From: CAZMOK01 sp964644135
GTDB taxonomy: Bacteria; Bacteroidota; Bacteroidia; Bacteroidales; JAGOPY01
DNA length: 27,931 nucleotides
Assembly: GCA_964644135.1 (NCBI GenBank)
Contig: CAZXWD010000032.1
Span: forward strand, 1 to 27,931
Reading direction: 5' to 3'
Shown here: positions 1-8,094 of the stretch, piece by piece
How positions within the stretch are numbered: the first letter of the stretch is position 1
Layout of the letters: every line of letters begins with the position of its first letter
Notes under the pieces: generated by a model
Database searches by the model: none
Seen by the model: only the letters and a program-made list of their open reading frames with translations
What the model was told of the DNA's origin: nothing
Position numbers and translations under genes: made by a program

Positions 1-48
1 TGTCTTCCAGATGTCTTCCAGATGTCTTCCAGATGTCTTCCAGATGTC
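1..48. repeat. 11-bp tandem repeat array (left end)
   Basis: About 4.4 head-to-tail copies of the unit GATGTCTTCCA open the window. The array decays at position 49, where GATGTCATCC replaces the next unit. The copies I can see are identical. The unit length is not a multiple of three, and the unit has no self-complementary arms. The array continues off the edge of the window, so its true length is unknown. The same unit, in the same orientation, forms the right end of the window. Confidence 0.95.
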
Positions 49-125
49 ATCCCTGTTACTTATTGCCTCTCACCGCAATATTTCGTAACTATAACTGTTT
101 TATTTGACCAGAGCTTACTGTCAGC

Positions 126-164
126 GTGTTCAATAGCGTACAACTATTGTGTTATTATGAACAC
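126..164. promoter_or_regulatory. Nested inverted repeat upstream of the efflux operon
   Basis: Two sets of perfect 6-bp arms lie in the non-coding leader before the TolC-like gene. The outer pair is GTGTTC (126-131) with GAACAC (159-164). The inner pair is CAATAG (131-136) with CTATTG (144-149) around a 7-nt loop. This could be an operator or a structured leader. No regulator gene is adjacent. The rest of the leader (49-282) shows no convincing gene or TAnnTTTG promoter. Confidence 0.3.
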
Positions 165-282
165 CTCGGACAGCACGTCAAAGGGCCATTCGCTTATCTA
201 TCTAGTTGATTATTAGCAATAAAATAAAACTGGCACATTTTTAGTGAATAAATACGTTCAAAACCAAATTAACACGATTATT

Positions 283-1755
283 ATGGCGCACGTAAACGTG
301 AAAACATTACACAGAAAACCCTTGCTCACGGTTTTCCTCTTCCTTGCCGGGTTTTTTTCAATGAATACCGGACTTCTGAAGGCTCAGGAAATGGATACTG
401 AGTTTTCGCTTGACGACTGCATCAACTATGCAATCGAACACAACATCGACATAAAGAAACAAATGCTGGGCGTTAAGGCTGTGGAAGCCGATCTGCTACA
501 GAGTAAGCTGATAATGCTCCCCGATCTGAATGCAGGCGGGAACCATGTGTATAACTGGGGCCAGACTATAGACAGGTACACTAATGAGTTTGCCACCAAC
601 AGGGTGCTCTCGAACAACTTTTACATCAGTAGTAATTTAACACTATTCAATGGCCTCAGAAAAATGAATACAATGAAGCAAAGCCAGATAGAGCTTGAGG
701 CATCCCGTTACGACCTGGATTATACTATGGATAATATCTCTATTACCATCGCAGGATTCTACCTCGATATATTGTTCAATGAAGAGCTCTTGATGGTGGC
801 AGAAGAACAGCTTGCTGTTACCAGCCAGCAGGTTGAAAGAATGAGAAAAATGGTGGCAGCAGGATCCATGGCCAAAGGCGACCTGCTGAACATCGAAGCT
901 CAGGCAGCAACAGAAGAATTACAACTGGTGGAAATGCAAAACAACGTTCAGCTTTCATACCTGAACCTGATGCAATTGATCGATTATCCCGTTTCGGAAG
1001 CATTCAGCATTGAAAAGCCTGAACTAAGGGCCATAGAAGCCCCCTCAATTGCCATTAAGTCAGACGATATATACGATATTGCCGTGAATAACCGTCCCGA
1101 AGTGAAAAGCGCTCAACTGCGTGTTGAAAGCGCCGAAAAAGGGATCTCACTGGCAAGGGGCTACCTCAGCCCCACCCTGTCGCTCAGCGGTACATGGGCA
1201 ACCGGTTATTCAGGAGCAAGAACGGAAGGCCTGAACCCATTCCAGGAAGTGATACCCTTCGGGTTTACCGAAAGCGGGGAAAATGTTTACGTACAAACCG
1301 AAAGTTTCGAGGAGTTCCAGACAGTGCCGTGGGACCAGCAGATCAGGGACAATAACAACCGTACAGTAGGCCTGAACCTGCAGATTCCCATCTATAACGG
1401 ATGGCAGGTAAGGACTGCCATCAACAAAGCAAAAATTGCCAGGGAAGAAGCAGGTTATAATTTACAGCAAACAAAGCTCGAGCTGAACAAAGAGATCCAG
1501 CAGGCTTACCTCGATGCTGTGTCTGCACTGAAAAATTACAATGCCGCCGAAAAGAAAGTCCGGGCGCAGCGGGAGGCCTTCAAATATGCCCAGCAACGTT
1601 TTGATGTGGGTTTACTGAACTCAGTGGAATACAATGAAACAAAGAAAGAATTGACCAAGGCCGAATCGGAATTGCTTCAAGCCAAATACAACTATATATT
1701 CACAACAACAGTGCTTGATTTCTATATGGGAAGGCCGCTGTCGATCGAAAATTAA
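283..1755 (+). CDS. TolC-family outer-membrane efflux protein
   Basis: This is the outer-membrane channel of a tripartite exporter. From the ATG at 283 it is 490 aa, a usual length for the family. A basic N-terminus and hydrophobic stretch (roughly residues 7-34) ending in KAQ look like a Sec signal peptide. The mature part opens with FSLDDCINYAIEHN, the typical start of an OEP repeat, and two long helical halves follow (KGDLLNIEAQ in the first, LLNSVEYNETKKEL in the second). The reading frame is open back to a GTG at 244, but starting there would put an extra polar segment before the signal peptide, so I prefer 283; GTG 298 is a second option. It is the first gene of a five-gene plus-strand operon with ATPase, permeases and adaptor. 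Substrate cannot be told from sequence. Confidence 0.93.
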   Translation: MAHVNVKTLHRKPLLTVFLFLAGFFSMNTGLLKAQEMDTEFSLDDCINYAIEHNIDIKKQMLGVKAVEADLLQSKLIMLPDLNAGGNHVYNWGQTIDRYTNEFATNRVLSNNFYISSNLTLFNGLRKMNTMKQSQIELEASRYDLDYTMDNISITIAGFYLDILFNEELLMVAEEQLAVTSQQVERMRKMVAAGSMAKGDLLNIEAQAATEELQLVEMQNNVQLSYLNLMQLIDYPVSEAFSIEKPELRAIEAPSIAIKSDDIYDIAVNNRPEVKSAQLRVESAEKGISLARGYLSPTLSLSGTWATGYSGARTEGLNPFQEVIPFGFTESGENVYVQTESFEEFQTVPWDQQIRDNNNRTVGLNLQIPIYNGWQVRTAINKAKIAREEAGYNLQQTKLELNKEIQQAYLDAVSALKNYNAAEKKVRAQREAFKYAQQRFDVGLLNSVEYNETKKELTKAESELLQAKYNYIFTTTVLDFYMGRPLSIEN

Positions 1756-1770
1756 TGTGTTTTAAAACAG

Positions 1771-2508
1771 ATGATAAAGCTAAAAGAGCTTCATAAGACA
1801 TACGTTACGGGTAAGAACAAGCTCCATGTGCTGAAAGGGATCGACCTTGACATTAACAAGGGCGAGCTCGTTTCTATAATGGGTTCTTCCGGCTCGGGAA
1901 AATCCACCCTTCTGAACGTCATAGGTATACTCGATGCCTATGACCAGGGGGAGTATGTGCTCGACGGTATCCCCATCAGGGAACTTACCGAAACAAAGGC
2001 TGCAAAATACCGAAACGACCTGATAGGCTTTGTGTTTCAGTCGTTCAACCTGATATCCTTCAAGAACGCCATGGAGAATGTTGCCCTTCCGTTATATTAC
2101 AAGGGTGTGAGCCGCAGGAAAAGAAACAAGGTAGCCCTTGAGATGCTCGACAGGATGGGACTCAAAGAATGGGCCCACCACACTCCTAATGAACTTTCAG
2201 GCGGGCAGAAACAACGTGTTGCCATAGCCCGCGCCCTGATATCCAGGCCCAAGGTAATACTCGCAGATGAGCCCACCGGCGCCCTCGACTCGAAAACCTC
2301 CATGGAAGTGATGGAACTCTTCAAGGAGATCAACAGCACAGGGATAACCATCCTGATAGTGACCCATGAAAACGATATTGCCGGTGCCACCGACCGGATC
2401 ATCAGGCTTAAGGACGGACTGATCGAAATCAACAAGGAAAACGGCAACGGCAGATCCAAACCAAAAAGTTCGGGAGTCATCATGAACTGGCTCAATACCA
2501 AATCCTGA
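1771..2508 (+). CDS. MacB/LolD-type ABC transporter ATPase
   Basis: This 245-aa nucleotide-binding subunit has all the expected motifs: Walker A GSSGSGKST (38-46), Q-loop FQSF (89-92), signature LSGGQKQR (142-149), Walker B VILADEP (162-168) with catalytic E167, D-loop ALD (171-173) and H-loop H199. FQSFNLI and the DEPTGALDSKT segment are characteristic of the MacB/LolD/FtsE branch, which powers mechanotransmission from cytoplasm to periplasm rather than transport through the membrane. It starts 15 bp after the TolC-like gene and is followed after 11 bp by the first permease. Residues after about 220 form a short basic, low-complexity tail (GNGRSKPKSS) beyond the core domain. Confidence 0.95.
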   Translation: MIKLKELHKTYVTGKNKLHVLKGIDLDINKGELVSIMGSSGSGKSTLLNVIGILDAYDQGEYVLDGIPIRELTETKAAKYRNDLIGFVFQSFNLISFKNAMENVALPLYYKGVSRRKRNKVALEMLDRMGLKEWAHHTPNELSGGQKQRVAIARALISRPKVILADEPTGALDSKTSMEVMELFKEINSTGITILIVTHENDIAGATDRIIRLKDGLIEINKENGNGRSKPKSSGVIMNWLNTKS

Positions 2509-2519
2509 TCTACAAGTAC

Positions 2520-3767
2520 ATGAGACTTGGATTATTTGATATCGACAAGTGGCAGGAGATATTCTCCACTATGAGCAAGAATAAGATGCGCACCTTTCTC
2601 ACAGGGTTCAGCGTAGCCTGGGGTATCTTTATGCTTATCATACTCCTGGGATCGGGAAACGGGCTGGAAAATGGGGTAAAAAAAGAATTTGAGGGGGATG
2701 CCACCAATACCATCTGGGTGAACCAGGGTCAGACGAGCGTACCTTTCAAGGGCCTGAAAGCCGGCAGGCCCATTCAGTTCACAAACGAAGACTATGAAAT
2801 CATTAAAGGGAATGTAAGGGGAATCGATAAGATATCCGGAAGGCTTACCATCTGGCAAAATAATCTTCTTTCCTATAAAAATGAATATGGAAACTATGAT
2901 ATCATAAGCTGTCACCCGGGTTATGGCTATTATGAAACGGTGGATATCACCTCGGGCAGGTTCATAAACCAGGGAGATATTGACCAGACAAGCAAGTTTG
3001 TGGTGATCAGCGAGATCGTCAACGATGCGTTGTTCAAGGGTGAAGACCCTATGGGCAAGTTCATCGAAGTGAGCGGCGTGCCCTTCAAGGTAGTGGGGGT
3101 TTTCAACGATCTTGGCGGTGACCGCGACATGCAACGGGTTTATATCCCGCTTACCACAGCCCAGAAAGTCTTTAACCAGGGAAACAGGATCTACAATATT
3201 TGTATAACTACCGAAGACGTATCCGTAGAAGAAAGCCAGGCAATGGTGGAAGATATAAGGCAAAACCTGGCCATAAAACATAAATTCGATCCCACCGACC
3301 TTCGTGCAGTGGGTATCTGGAACAATGTGGAGGAGTTCAAGAAATTCCTCGACCTGTTTGCCGGTATCAGGCTCTTCATCTGGATCATCGGGATAGGGAC
3401 CATCATCGCAGGGATTGTAGGGGTGAGCAATATTATGATGATCGTGGTAAAGGAGAGGACTATGGAAATAGGGGTTCGCAAAGCGATGGGCGCAACACCC
3501 TGGTCGATCATCAGCCTTGTACTGCAGGAATCAATATTGATTACCGCATTCGCGGGATATGTTGGCCTGGTACTGGGGGTTGGCCTACTGGAACTCGTGT
3601 CACCGTTTTTCGATGAAATGGACACATTTTTCAAAAATCCACAGGTCGATTTCAGGATCGCCTTAAGCGCCACCTTGCTGCTGATAATATCAGGTGCCGT
3701 TGCCGGTTTTGTGCCTGCAAGAAAAGCGGCCTCGATACAGCCCGTGGAAGCACTGAGAGATGAATAA
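2520..3767 (+). CDS. MacB/FtsX-type ABC permease (first)
   Basis: This 415-aa inner-membrane permease has the MacB layout. It has a short cytoplasmic N-terminus, TM1 (about 27-45, around GFSVAWGIFMLIILLG), a periplasmic MacB_PCD-like domain of about 230 residues, then three C-terminal TM helices (FtsX domain, about 280-405). The loop VVKERTMEIGVRKAMGATP after TM2 and the C-terminal PARKAASIQPVEALRDE are hallmark FtsX/MacB sequences. The ATPase is a separate upstream gene, so this is a split MacB. A paralogous permease follows 15 bp downstream with the same N-terminal pattern (DIDKW, then KNKMRTF here and KNKLRTF there). The pair probably forms a heterodimer, which is inference. Confidence 0.93.
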   Translation: MRLGLFDIDKWQEIFSTMSKNKMRTFLTGFSVAWGIFMLIILLGSGNGLENGVKKEFEGDATNTIWVNQGQTSVPFKGLKAGRPIQFTNEDYEIIKGNVRGIDKISGRLTIWQNNLLSYKNEYGNYDIISCHPGYGYYETVDITSGRFINQGDIDQTSKFVVISEIVNDALFKGEDPMGKFIEVSGVPFKVVGVFNDLGGDRDMQRVYIPLTTAQKVFNQGNRIYNICITTEDVSVEESQAMVEDIRQNLAIKHKFDPTDLRAVGIWNNVEEFKKFLDLFAGIRLFIWIIGIGTIIAGIVGVSNIMMIVVKERTMEIGVRKAMGATPWSIISLVLQESILITAFAGYVGLVLGVGLLELVSPFFDEMDTFFKNPQVDFRIALSATLLLIISGAVAGFVPARKAASIQPVEALRDE

Positions 3768-3782
3768 GATAATGGAAATAGC

Positions 3783-5054
3783 ATGAAGCTGATCGATTTA
3801 GACAAGTGGAACGAGATCTGGAGCGTGATCAAAAAGAATAAGCTCCGCACCTTTTTTACCGCTTTTGGGGTATTCTGGGGGATCTTTATGCTGGTCATTA
3901 TGCTTGGTTCAGGAAACGGGCTGAAAAACGGCGCTTACCAGGGAATGGGCGATATGGCCACCAACAGCTTCTTTATGTGGACCCAGCGTACCACCATCCC
4001 CTATAAAGGTTTCCCCAGGGGCCGCTTCTACAATTTCCGCAACAGCGATACGGAAGCGCTCGAAAAGAACATCAAAGGGATAGACCTTGTTGCCCCAAGA
4101 CTGCAGGCCTGGGGATTCCGTGGCGGTGGGAGCAATGTCATCAGGGGCGAGCGTTCAGGTGCATTCGACATTTACGGCGACACGCCCGATTTCAATGAAA
4201 TAAATCCCACGACACTGTTAAGGGGCCGCTTCCTGAATAATATCGACCTGAATGAGAAAAGAAAAGTTGTGGCCATCGGCGAAAGGGTTTTTGAAGAACT
4301 CTTCCGGCCCGACGAAGACCCTATTGGTGAATATGTCAAGATACAGGGGGTCTACTTCCAGGTGATAGGTGTGGTACGATCAAGGCAGAACGGTCACCAG
4401 GCCGAAAGGGACAACCGGTCCATTTTCATGCCCTTTACCACCTTGCAGAAAACCTATAATTATGGTGATATTGTAGGATGGTATTCCATCACGGCAGCAG
4501 AGGGCTACAAAGCATCTGACATCGAAAGGCAGGCCAAGAAACTGATGAGGGAAAGACACCACATCCATCCCGACGATGACCGTGCCGTGGGTTCGTGGAA
4601 TATGGAAGAGGAATTCAATAAGTTCACAACCCTCTTTGCAGGGATAAATACCCTGATCTGGATCGTTGGCATAGGAACACTCTTTGCCGGAGTGGTCGGC
4701 GTAAGCAATATCATGCTGATAGTGGTGAAGGAGAGGACCAAGGAGATAGGGATCCAGAGGGCAATAGGCGCAACACCTGTCAACATCATTGCACAGATCA
4801 TTATCGAATCGGTTTTCCTTACCACAATAGCAGGTTACCTGGGACTGGTACTCGGTGTGGGGCTCGTGGAACTGATCAACTACTTATTGGTAACGTCAGG
4901 CGCCAATACTGAAATGTTCGTTAACCCCCGGGTTGACTTCGACAAGGCCATCTCGGCCCTGGCCATTCTCATTGTTTCAGGGGCGCTGGCAGGATTGATA
5001 CCGGCAAGGAGGGCCGTGGCCATAAAGCCGATAGAGGCGCTGAGGGATGAGTAN
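3783..5054 (+). CDS. MacB/FtsX-type ABC permease (second)
   Basis: This permease is a paralogue of the preceding gene, with TM1 near residues 22-42, a periplasmic domain, and three C-terminal TMs with VVKERTKEIGIQRAIGATP and the ending ARRAVAIKPIEALRDE. The last visible bases are GAG-TA followed by N. Since the upstream paralogue ends at exactly EALRDE-stop, the TA is almost surely the start of a TAA or TAG whose third base falls on the first N. That gives 423 aa, so the gene is complete in practice even though the scaffold gap hides the last base. Together with the upstream permease it probably forms the heterodimeric membrane part of the exporter. Confidence 0.92.
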
Positions 5055-5153
5055 NNNNNNNNNNNNNNNNNNNNNNNNNNNNNNNNNNNNNNNNNNNNNN
5101 NNNNNNNNNNNNNNNNNNNNNNNNNNNNNNNNNNNNNNNNNNNNNNNNNNNNN
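5054..5153. other. Scaffold gap (100 N)
   Basis: A run of exactly 100 N is a conventional placeholder for a gap of unknown size. It lies between the second permease's stop codon and the adaptor gene. Neither flank shows the 11-bp repeat or the long hairpin seen elsewhere. The true distance between the two genes is therefore unknown, and a small gene could be hidden here. Confidence 0.98.
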
Positions 5154-5170
5154 AAAAAATAGTAGACATC

Positions 5171-6265
5171 ATGAAGACTTTTTTGAAAATATTGTTAGGT
5201 GTGGTGGTGGTTTCGGTTTTTGTTTACACCATTTACTTTTTGTATGAAAAGTCGCAGGCAAAGCCGATAGAGTATGAAACGATAGCCCCTTTCATTGCCG
5301 ACAGCATAGTGAAAAAGACCGTTGCCACAGGCTCTGTGGTGCCCCGGAAAGAAATCGAGATAAAACCACAGGTTTCAGGCATTATAGATGAGTTATTCGT
5401 TGAACCGGGCGATATGGTTAAAGCCAACGACCTGATCGCCAGGATCAAGATCATTCCCAACATGGTCAGCCTCAACAATGCCGAATCTAGACTGAACAGG
5501 GCACGTATCAATTACGAAGATGCCAAAAGGGACTATGATCGTCAGAAAGACCTCCTGGAACAAGGGGTGATCGCCCGGGCAGAGTTCGAAGATTACGAAG
5601 TGGCATTCAACAATGCCGGCGAAGAGCTCGAATCGGCCGAGAACAACCTGCAGCTCATCAAGGAAGGACAAACAAAGAACACTACCGAAACCACCAACAC
5701 ACTCGTCAGGTCTACCATTGAAGGGATGGTGCTCGACGTGCCGGTTGAAATAGGCAACTCGGTGATCGAAAGCAATACCTTCAACGACGGTACCACAATT
5801 GCCAGCGTGGCCGATATGGGCGATATGATCTTCGAAGGAAAGATCGATGAAACCGAAGTCGGGAAGATCAGGGAAGGCATGCCGCTCATTCTTACAGTTG
5901 GGGCGATTGACGAAGAGAAATTCCTGGCCGAGCTGGAGCACATCTCCCCTAAAGGTGTGGAAGAAAACGGCGCCATCCAGTTTGAAATAAAGGCCAATGT
6001 AGTTCTCAGCGAAGGTAATTTCATACGTGCAGGTTACAGTGCAAATGCCGACATCGTGCTTGAAAGGGTCGATAGTGTGCTGGCCATCCAGGAAAACCTG
6101 CTCCAGTTCGATAACGATTCAGCTTACGTTGAAGTGGAAACCGCGCCCGACCAGTATGAAAGGCGCTATGTAACCACCGGGCTGAGCGATGGTATCACCA
6201 TCGAAATAAAGGAAGGCATCGGTAAAGACGACAAGATCAAGAAGCCTTCGGCCGAAATGCGTTAA
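5171..6265 (+). CDS. HlyD/MacA-type periplasmic adaptor of the efflux system
   Basis: This 364-aa membrane-fusion protein bridges the permeases and the TolC-like channel. An N-terminal membrane anchor (about residues 5-24) is followed by the first half of a biotinyl-lipoyl domain (IKPQVSGIIDELFVEPGD), a helical hairpin predicted to be coiled coil (about 95-165, including LNNAESRLNRARINYEDAKR), the second lipoyl half (RSTIEGMVLDVPVEIGNSV), and beta-barrel and membrane-proximal regions. The family normally drives TolC docking through the hairpin tip. It is the last gene of the efflux set, with the gap in front. The C-terminus ends soon after GIGKDDKIKKPS, a little shorter than many MacA proteins but not evidently truncated. 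Confidence 0.92.
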   Translation: MKTFLKILLGVVVVSVFVYTIYFLYEKSQAKPIEYETIAPFIADSIVKKTVATGSVVPRKEIEIKPQVSGIIDELFVEPGDMVKANDLIARIKIIPNMVSLNNAESRLNRARINYEDAKRDYDRQKDLLEQGVIARAEFEDYEVAFNNAGEELESAENNLQLIKEGQTKNTTETTNTLVRSTIEGMVLDVPVEIGNSVIESNTFNDGTTIASVADMGDMIFEGKIDETEVGKIREGMPLILTVGAIDEEKFLAELEHISPKGVEENGAIQFEIKANVVLSEGNFIRAGYSANADIVLERVDSVLAIQENLLQFDNDSAYVEVETAPDQYERRYVTTGLSDGITIEIKEGIGKDDKIKKPSAEMR

Positions 6266-6364
6266 AACCGTGCAACGATCCTGCATTCTCATCAGCTTTA
6301 TTTAAATATATTCAGTAATTTCGTGGTCCTTGTGAGAATTCCAAACCATAAAAAAATAAAGCAA

Positions 6365-8062
6365 ATGAAAAGAATGAATCAGTTATTGCTGGGAATGACA
6401 ATCCTTGCAATTCTCTTCCAGGGATGCCAGCAAGCGCCAAAAACCGAAGCAGAAATGGAAAGTGAACGTCAGGGCCTCGTACCTGCAAACGGTGACCTTA
6501 TGCCGGTAAGCAAAGATTACGTTGCCGACAGGGTAGACATATATGTCCCCTTCGAACTCACTGCCGACATCAGCCATCTTTCAGAAAACCACCAAAAACT
6601 TGTAGGCAAACTTTTTGAGGTAGCCGACATTATGGACGGCTTGTTCTGGGAACAGGCCCTGGGCAATAAAAAAGATTTTCTCTCCCGTATCAAGGATGAA
6701 AATGCTAAGAAATTCGCAAAGATCAATTACGGCCCATGGGACAGGCTCAAAGGAAATGAACCCTTCCTTGGCGGCGTAGGGCCAAAACCGGCCGGCGCCA
6801 ATTTCTACCCCGCCGATATGACAAAAAAGGAATTCGAAGCTTTTCAAAATGAGAACAAAGAAAGCCTCTACACCCTCATCCGGAGGAGTGACGACGGATC
6901 ACTGAAAACTGTCTGGTACCACGAAGCCTACGCCCCGCAACTTAATAAGGCCTCAAAGTTAATGAAAGAGGCAGCAGAGCTTGCCGAAGACGAAGGCCTC
7001 AAAAAATACCTCAACATGAGGGCCGACGCGCTCCTGACCAGCGATTACCAGCCCAGCGATTTCGCCTGGATGGAAATGAAAACATCACCCATCGATTTTG
7101 TGGTTGGGCCCATCGAGAACTATGAAGACGGTCTTTTCGGATATAAGGCTGCTTTCGAATCTTTCATCCTCATAAAAGACCAGGAATGGAGCGAGAGGCT
7201 CGAAAAATATGCCGCCATGCTCCCCGACCTACAGAAAGGGCTTCCCGTGAAAGATGACTATAAAAAGGAAATACCGGGCTCGGATGCTGATCTTAATGCT
7301 TACGAAGCCGTTTACTATGCAGGTGATTGCAATGCAGGAAGCAAGACCATTGCCATCAACCTGCCCAACGACGAAGAGGTACAGTTGAAAAGCGGTTCGC
7401 GCAAGCTGCAGCTCAAGAACGCCATGCAGGCTAAATTCGATAAAATACTCGTGCCGATATCCGGGATGCTGATCGACGAATCGCAGAGAAAGCACGTTAC
7501 CTTCAACGCATTCTTCAGCAACACTATGTTCCACGAGGTTGCCCATGCGATGGGAGTGAAAAATACGGTCAACGGAAAGGGAACCGTAAGGACAGCCCTC
7601 AAGGAACAATACTCCCCCATTGAAGAAGGCAAGGCTGATATCATGGGCCTGTACCTCGTTACAAAGCTTTTTGAGAATGGAGAGATTGAAGAGGGCGAAC
7701 TGATGGACTACTATGTGACTTTCATCGCGGGCATATTCAGGTCGAGCCGCTTTGGCGCCGCCAGTGCACACGGTAAGGCCAACATGATGCGCTTTAACTA
7801 TTTCTGGGAAAAGGGAGCTTTCACAAGGAACGATGAAGGCACCTATACCATCAATTTTGAAAAAACAAAAGAGGCCATGGAAAGCCTGATGCAAAAGATC
7901 ATTTACATCCAGGGTGACGGTGACTATGAAGCAGCCAAAAAGTGGGTTGCAGAAGAAGGTGTGATCAGGCCGCAGCTCAGGGAAGACCTCGACAGGCTCA
8001 ATACAGCCGGTATACCCGTTGATATTGTCTTCGACCAGGGTAAAGAAAACTTAGGGCTCTGA
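6365..8062 (+). CDS. M49-like (dipeptidyl-peptidase III-type) zinc peptidase lipoprotein
   Basis: This 565-aa predicted lipoprotein starts at the ATG at 6365 with MKRMNQLLLGMTILAILFQGC, a signal peptide ending in a lipobox-like cysteine at residue 21. The frame is open from an upstream ATG (6323), but that start would place a charged leader before the signal. Metal-site motifs are HEVAH (390-394) and EEGKAD (420-425), which match the HExxH...EExxA(D/E) arrangement of M49 dipeptidyl-peptidase III relatives. Classical DPP III enzymes carry a six-residue HExxGH and EECRA instead. The length is below that of classical DPP III (about 700 aa). The gene is followed after 32 bp by an S46 peptidase, which suggests joint transcription and a peptide-degradation role at the cell surface or periplasm. 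The exact substrate is unknown. Confidence 0.82.
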   Translation: MKRMNQLLLGMTILAILFQGCQQAPKTEAEMESERQGLVPANGDLMPVSKDYVADRVDIYVPFELTADISHLSENHQKLVGKLFEVADIMDGLFWEQALGNKKDFLSRIKDENAKKFAKINYGPWDRLKGNEPFLGGVGPKPAGANFYPADMTKKEFEAFQNENKESLYTLIRRSDDGSLKTVWYHEAYAPQLNKASKLMKEAAELAEDEGLKKYLNMRADALLTSDYQPSDFAWMEMKTSPIDFVVGPIENYEDGLFGYKAAFESFILIKDQEWSERLEKYAAMLPDLQKGLPVKDDYKKEIPGSDADLNAYEAVYYAGDCNAGSKTIAINLPNDEEVQLKSGSRKLQLKNAMQAKFDKILVPISGMLIDESQRKHVTFNAFFSNTMFHEVAHAMGVKNTVNGKGTVRTALKEQYSPIEEGKADIMGLYLVTKLFENGEIEEGELMDYYVTFIAGIFRSSRFGAASAHGKANMMRFNYFWEKGAFTRNDEGTYTINFEKTKEAMESLMQKIIYIQGDGDYEAAKKWVAEEGVIRPQLREDLDRLNTAGIPVDIVFDQGKENLGL

Positions 8063-8094
8063 GAAAAAAATAAAACTTCAAACAGAATACTACC

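Noticed and set aside
22..216. Short plus-strand reading frame running out of the left repeat array
   Set aside because: Its first codons are the 11-bp repeat and the remainder has no recognisable protein features, so it is chance open frame.
2532..3281. 249-aa open frame antisense to the first permease
   Set aside because: It lies wholly within a strongly supported MacB-type permease on the other strand, and its sequence matches no family.
3783..5162. Reading the second permease through the N gap
   Set aside because: The upstream paralogue stops right after EALRDE, and the codon here is TA plus an unknown base, so it most likely ends at 5054.
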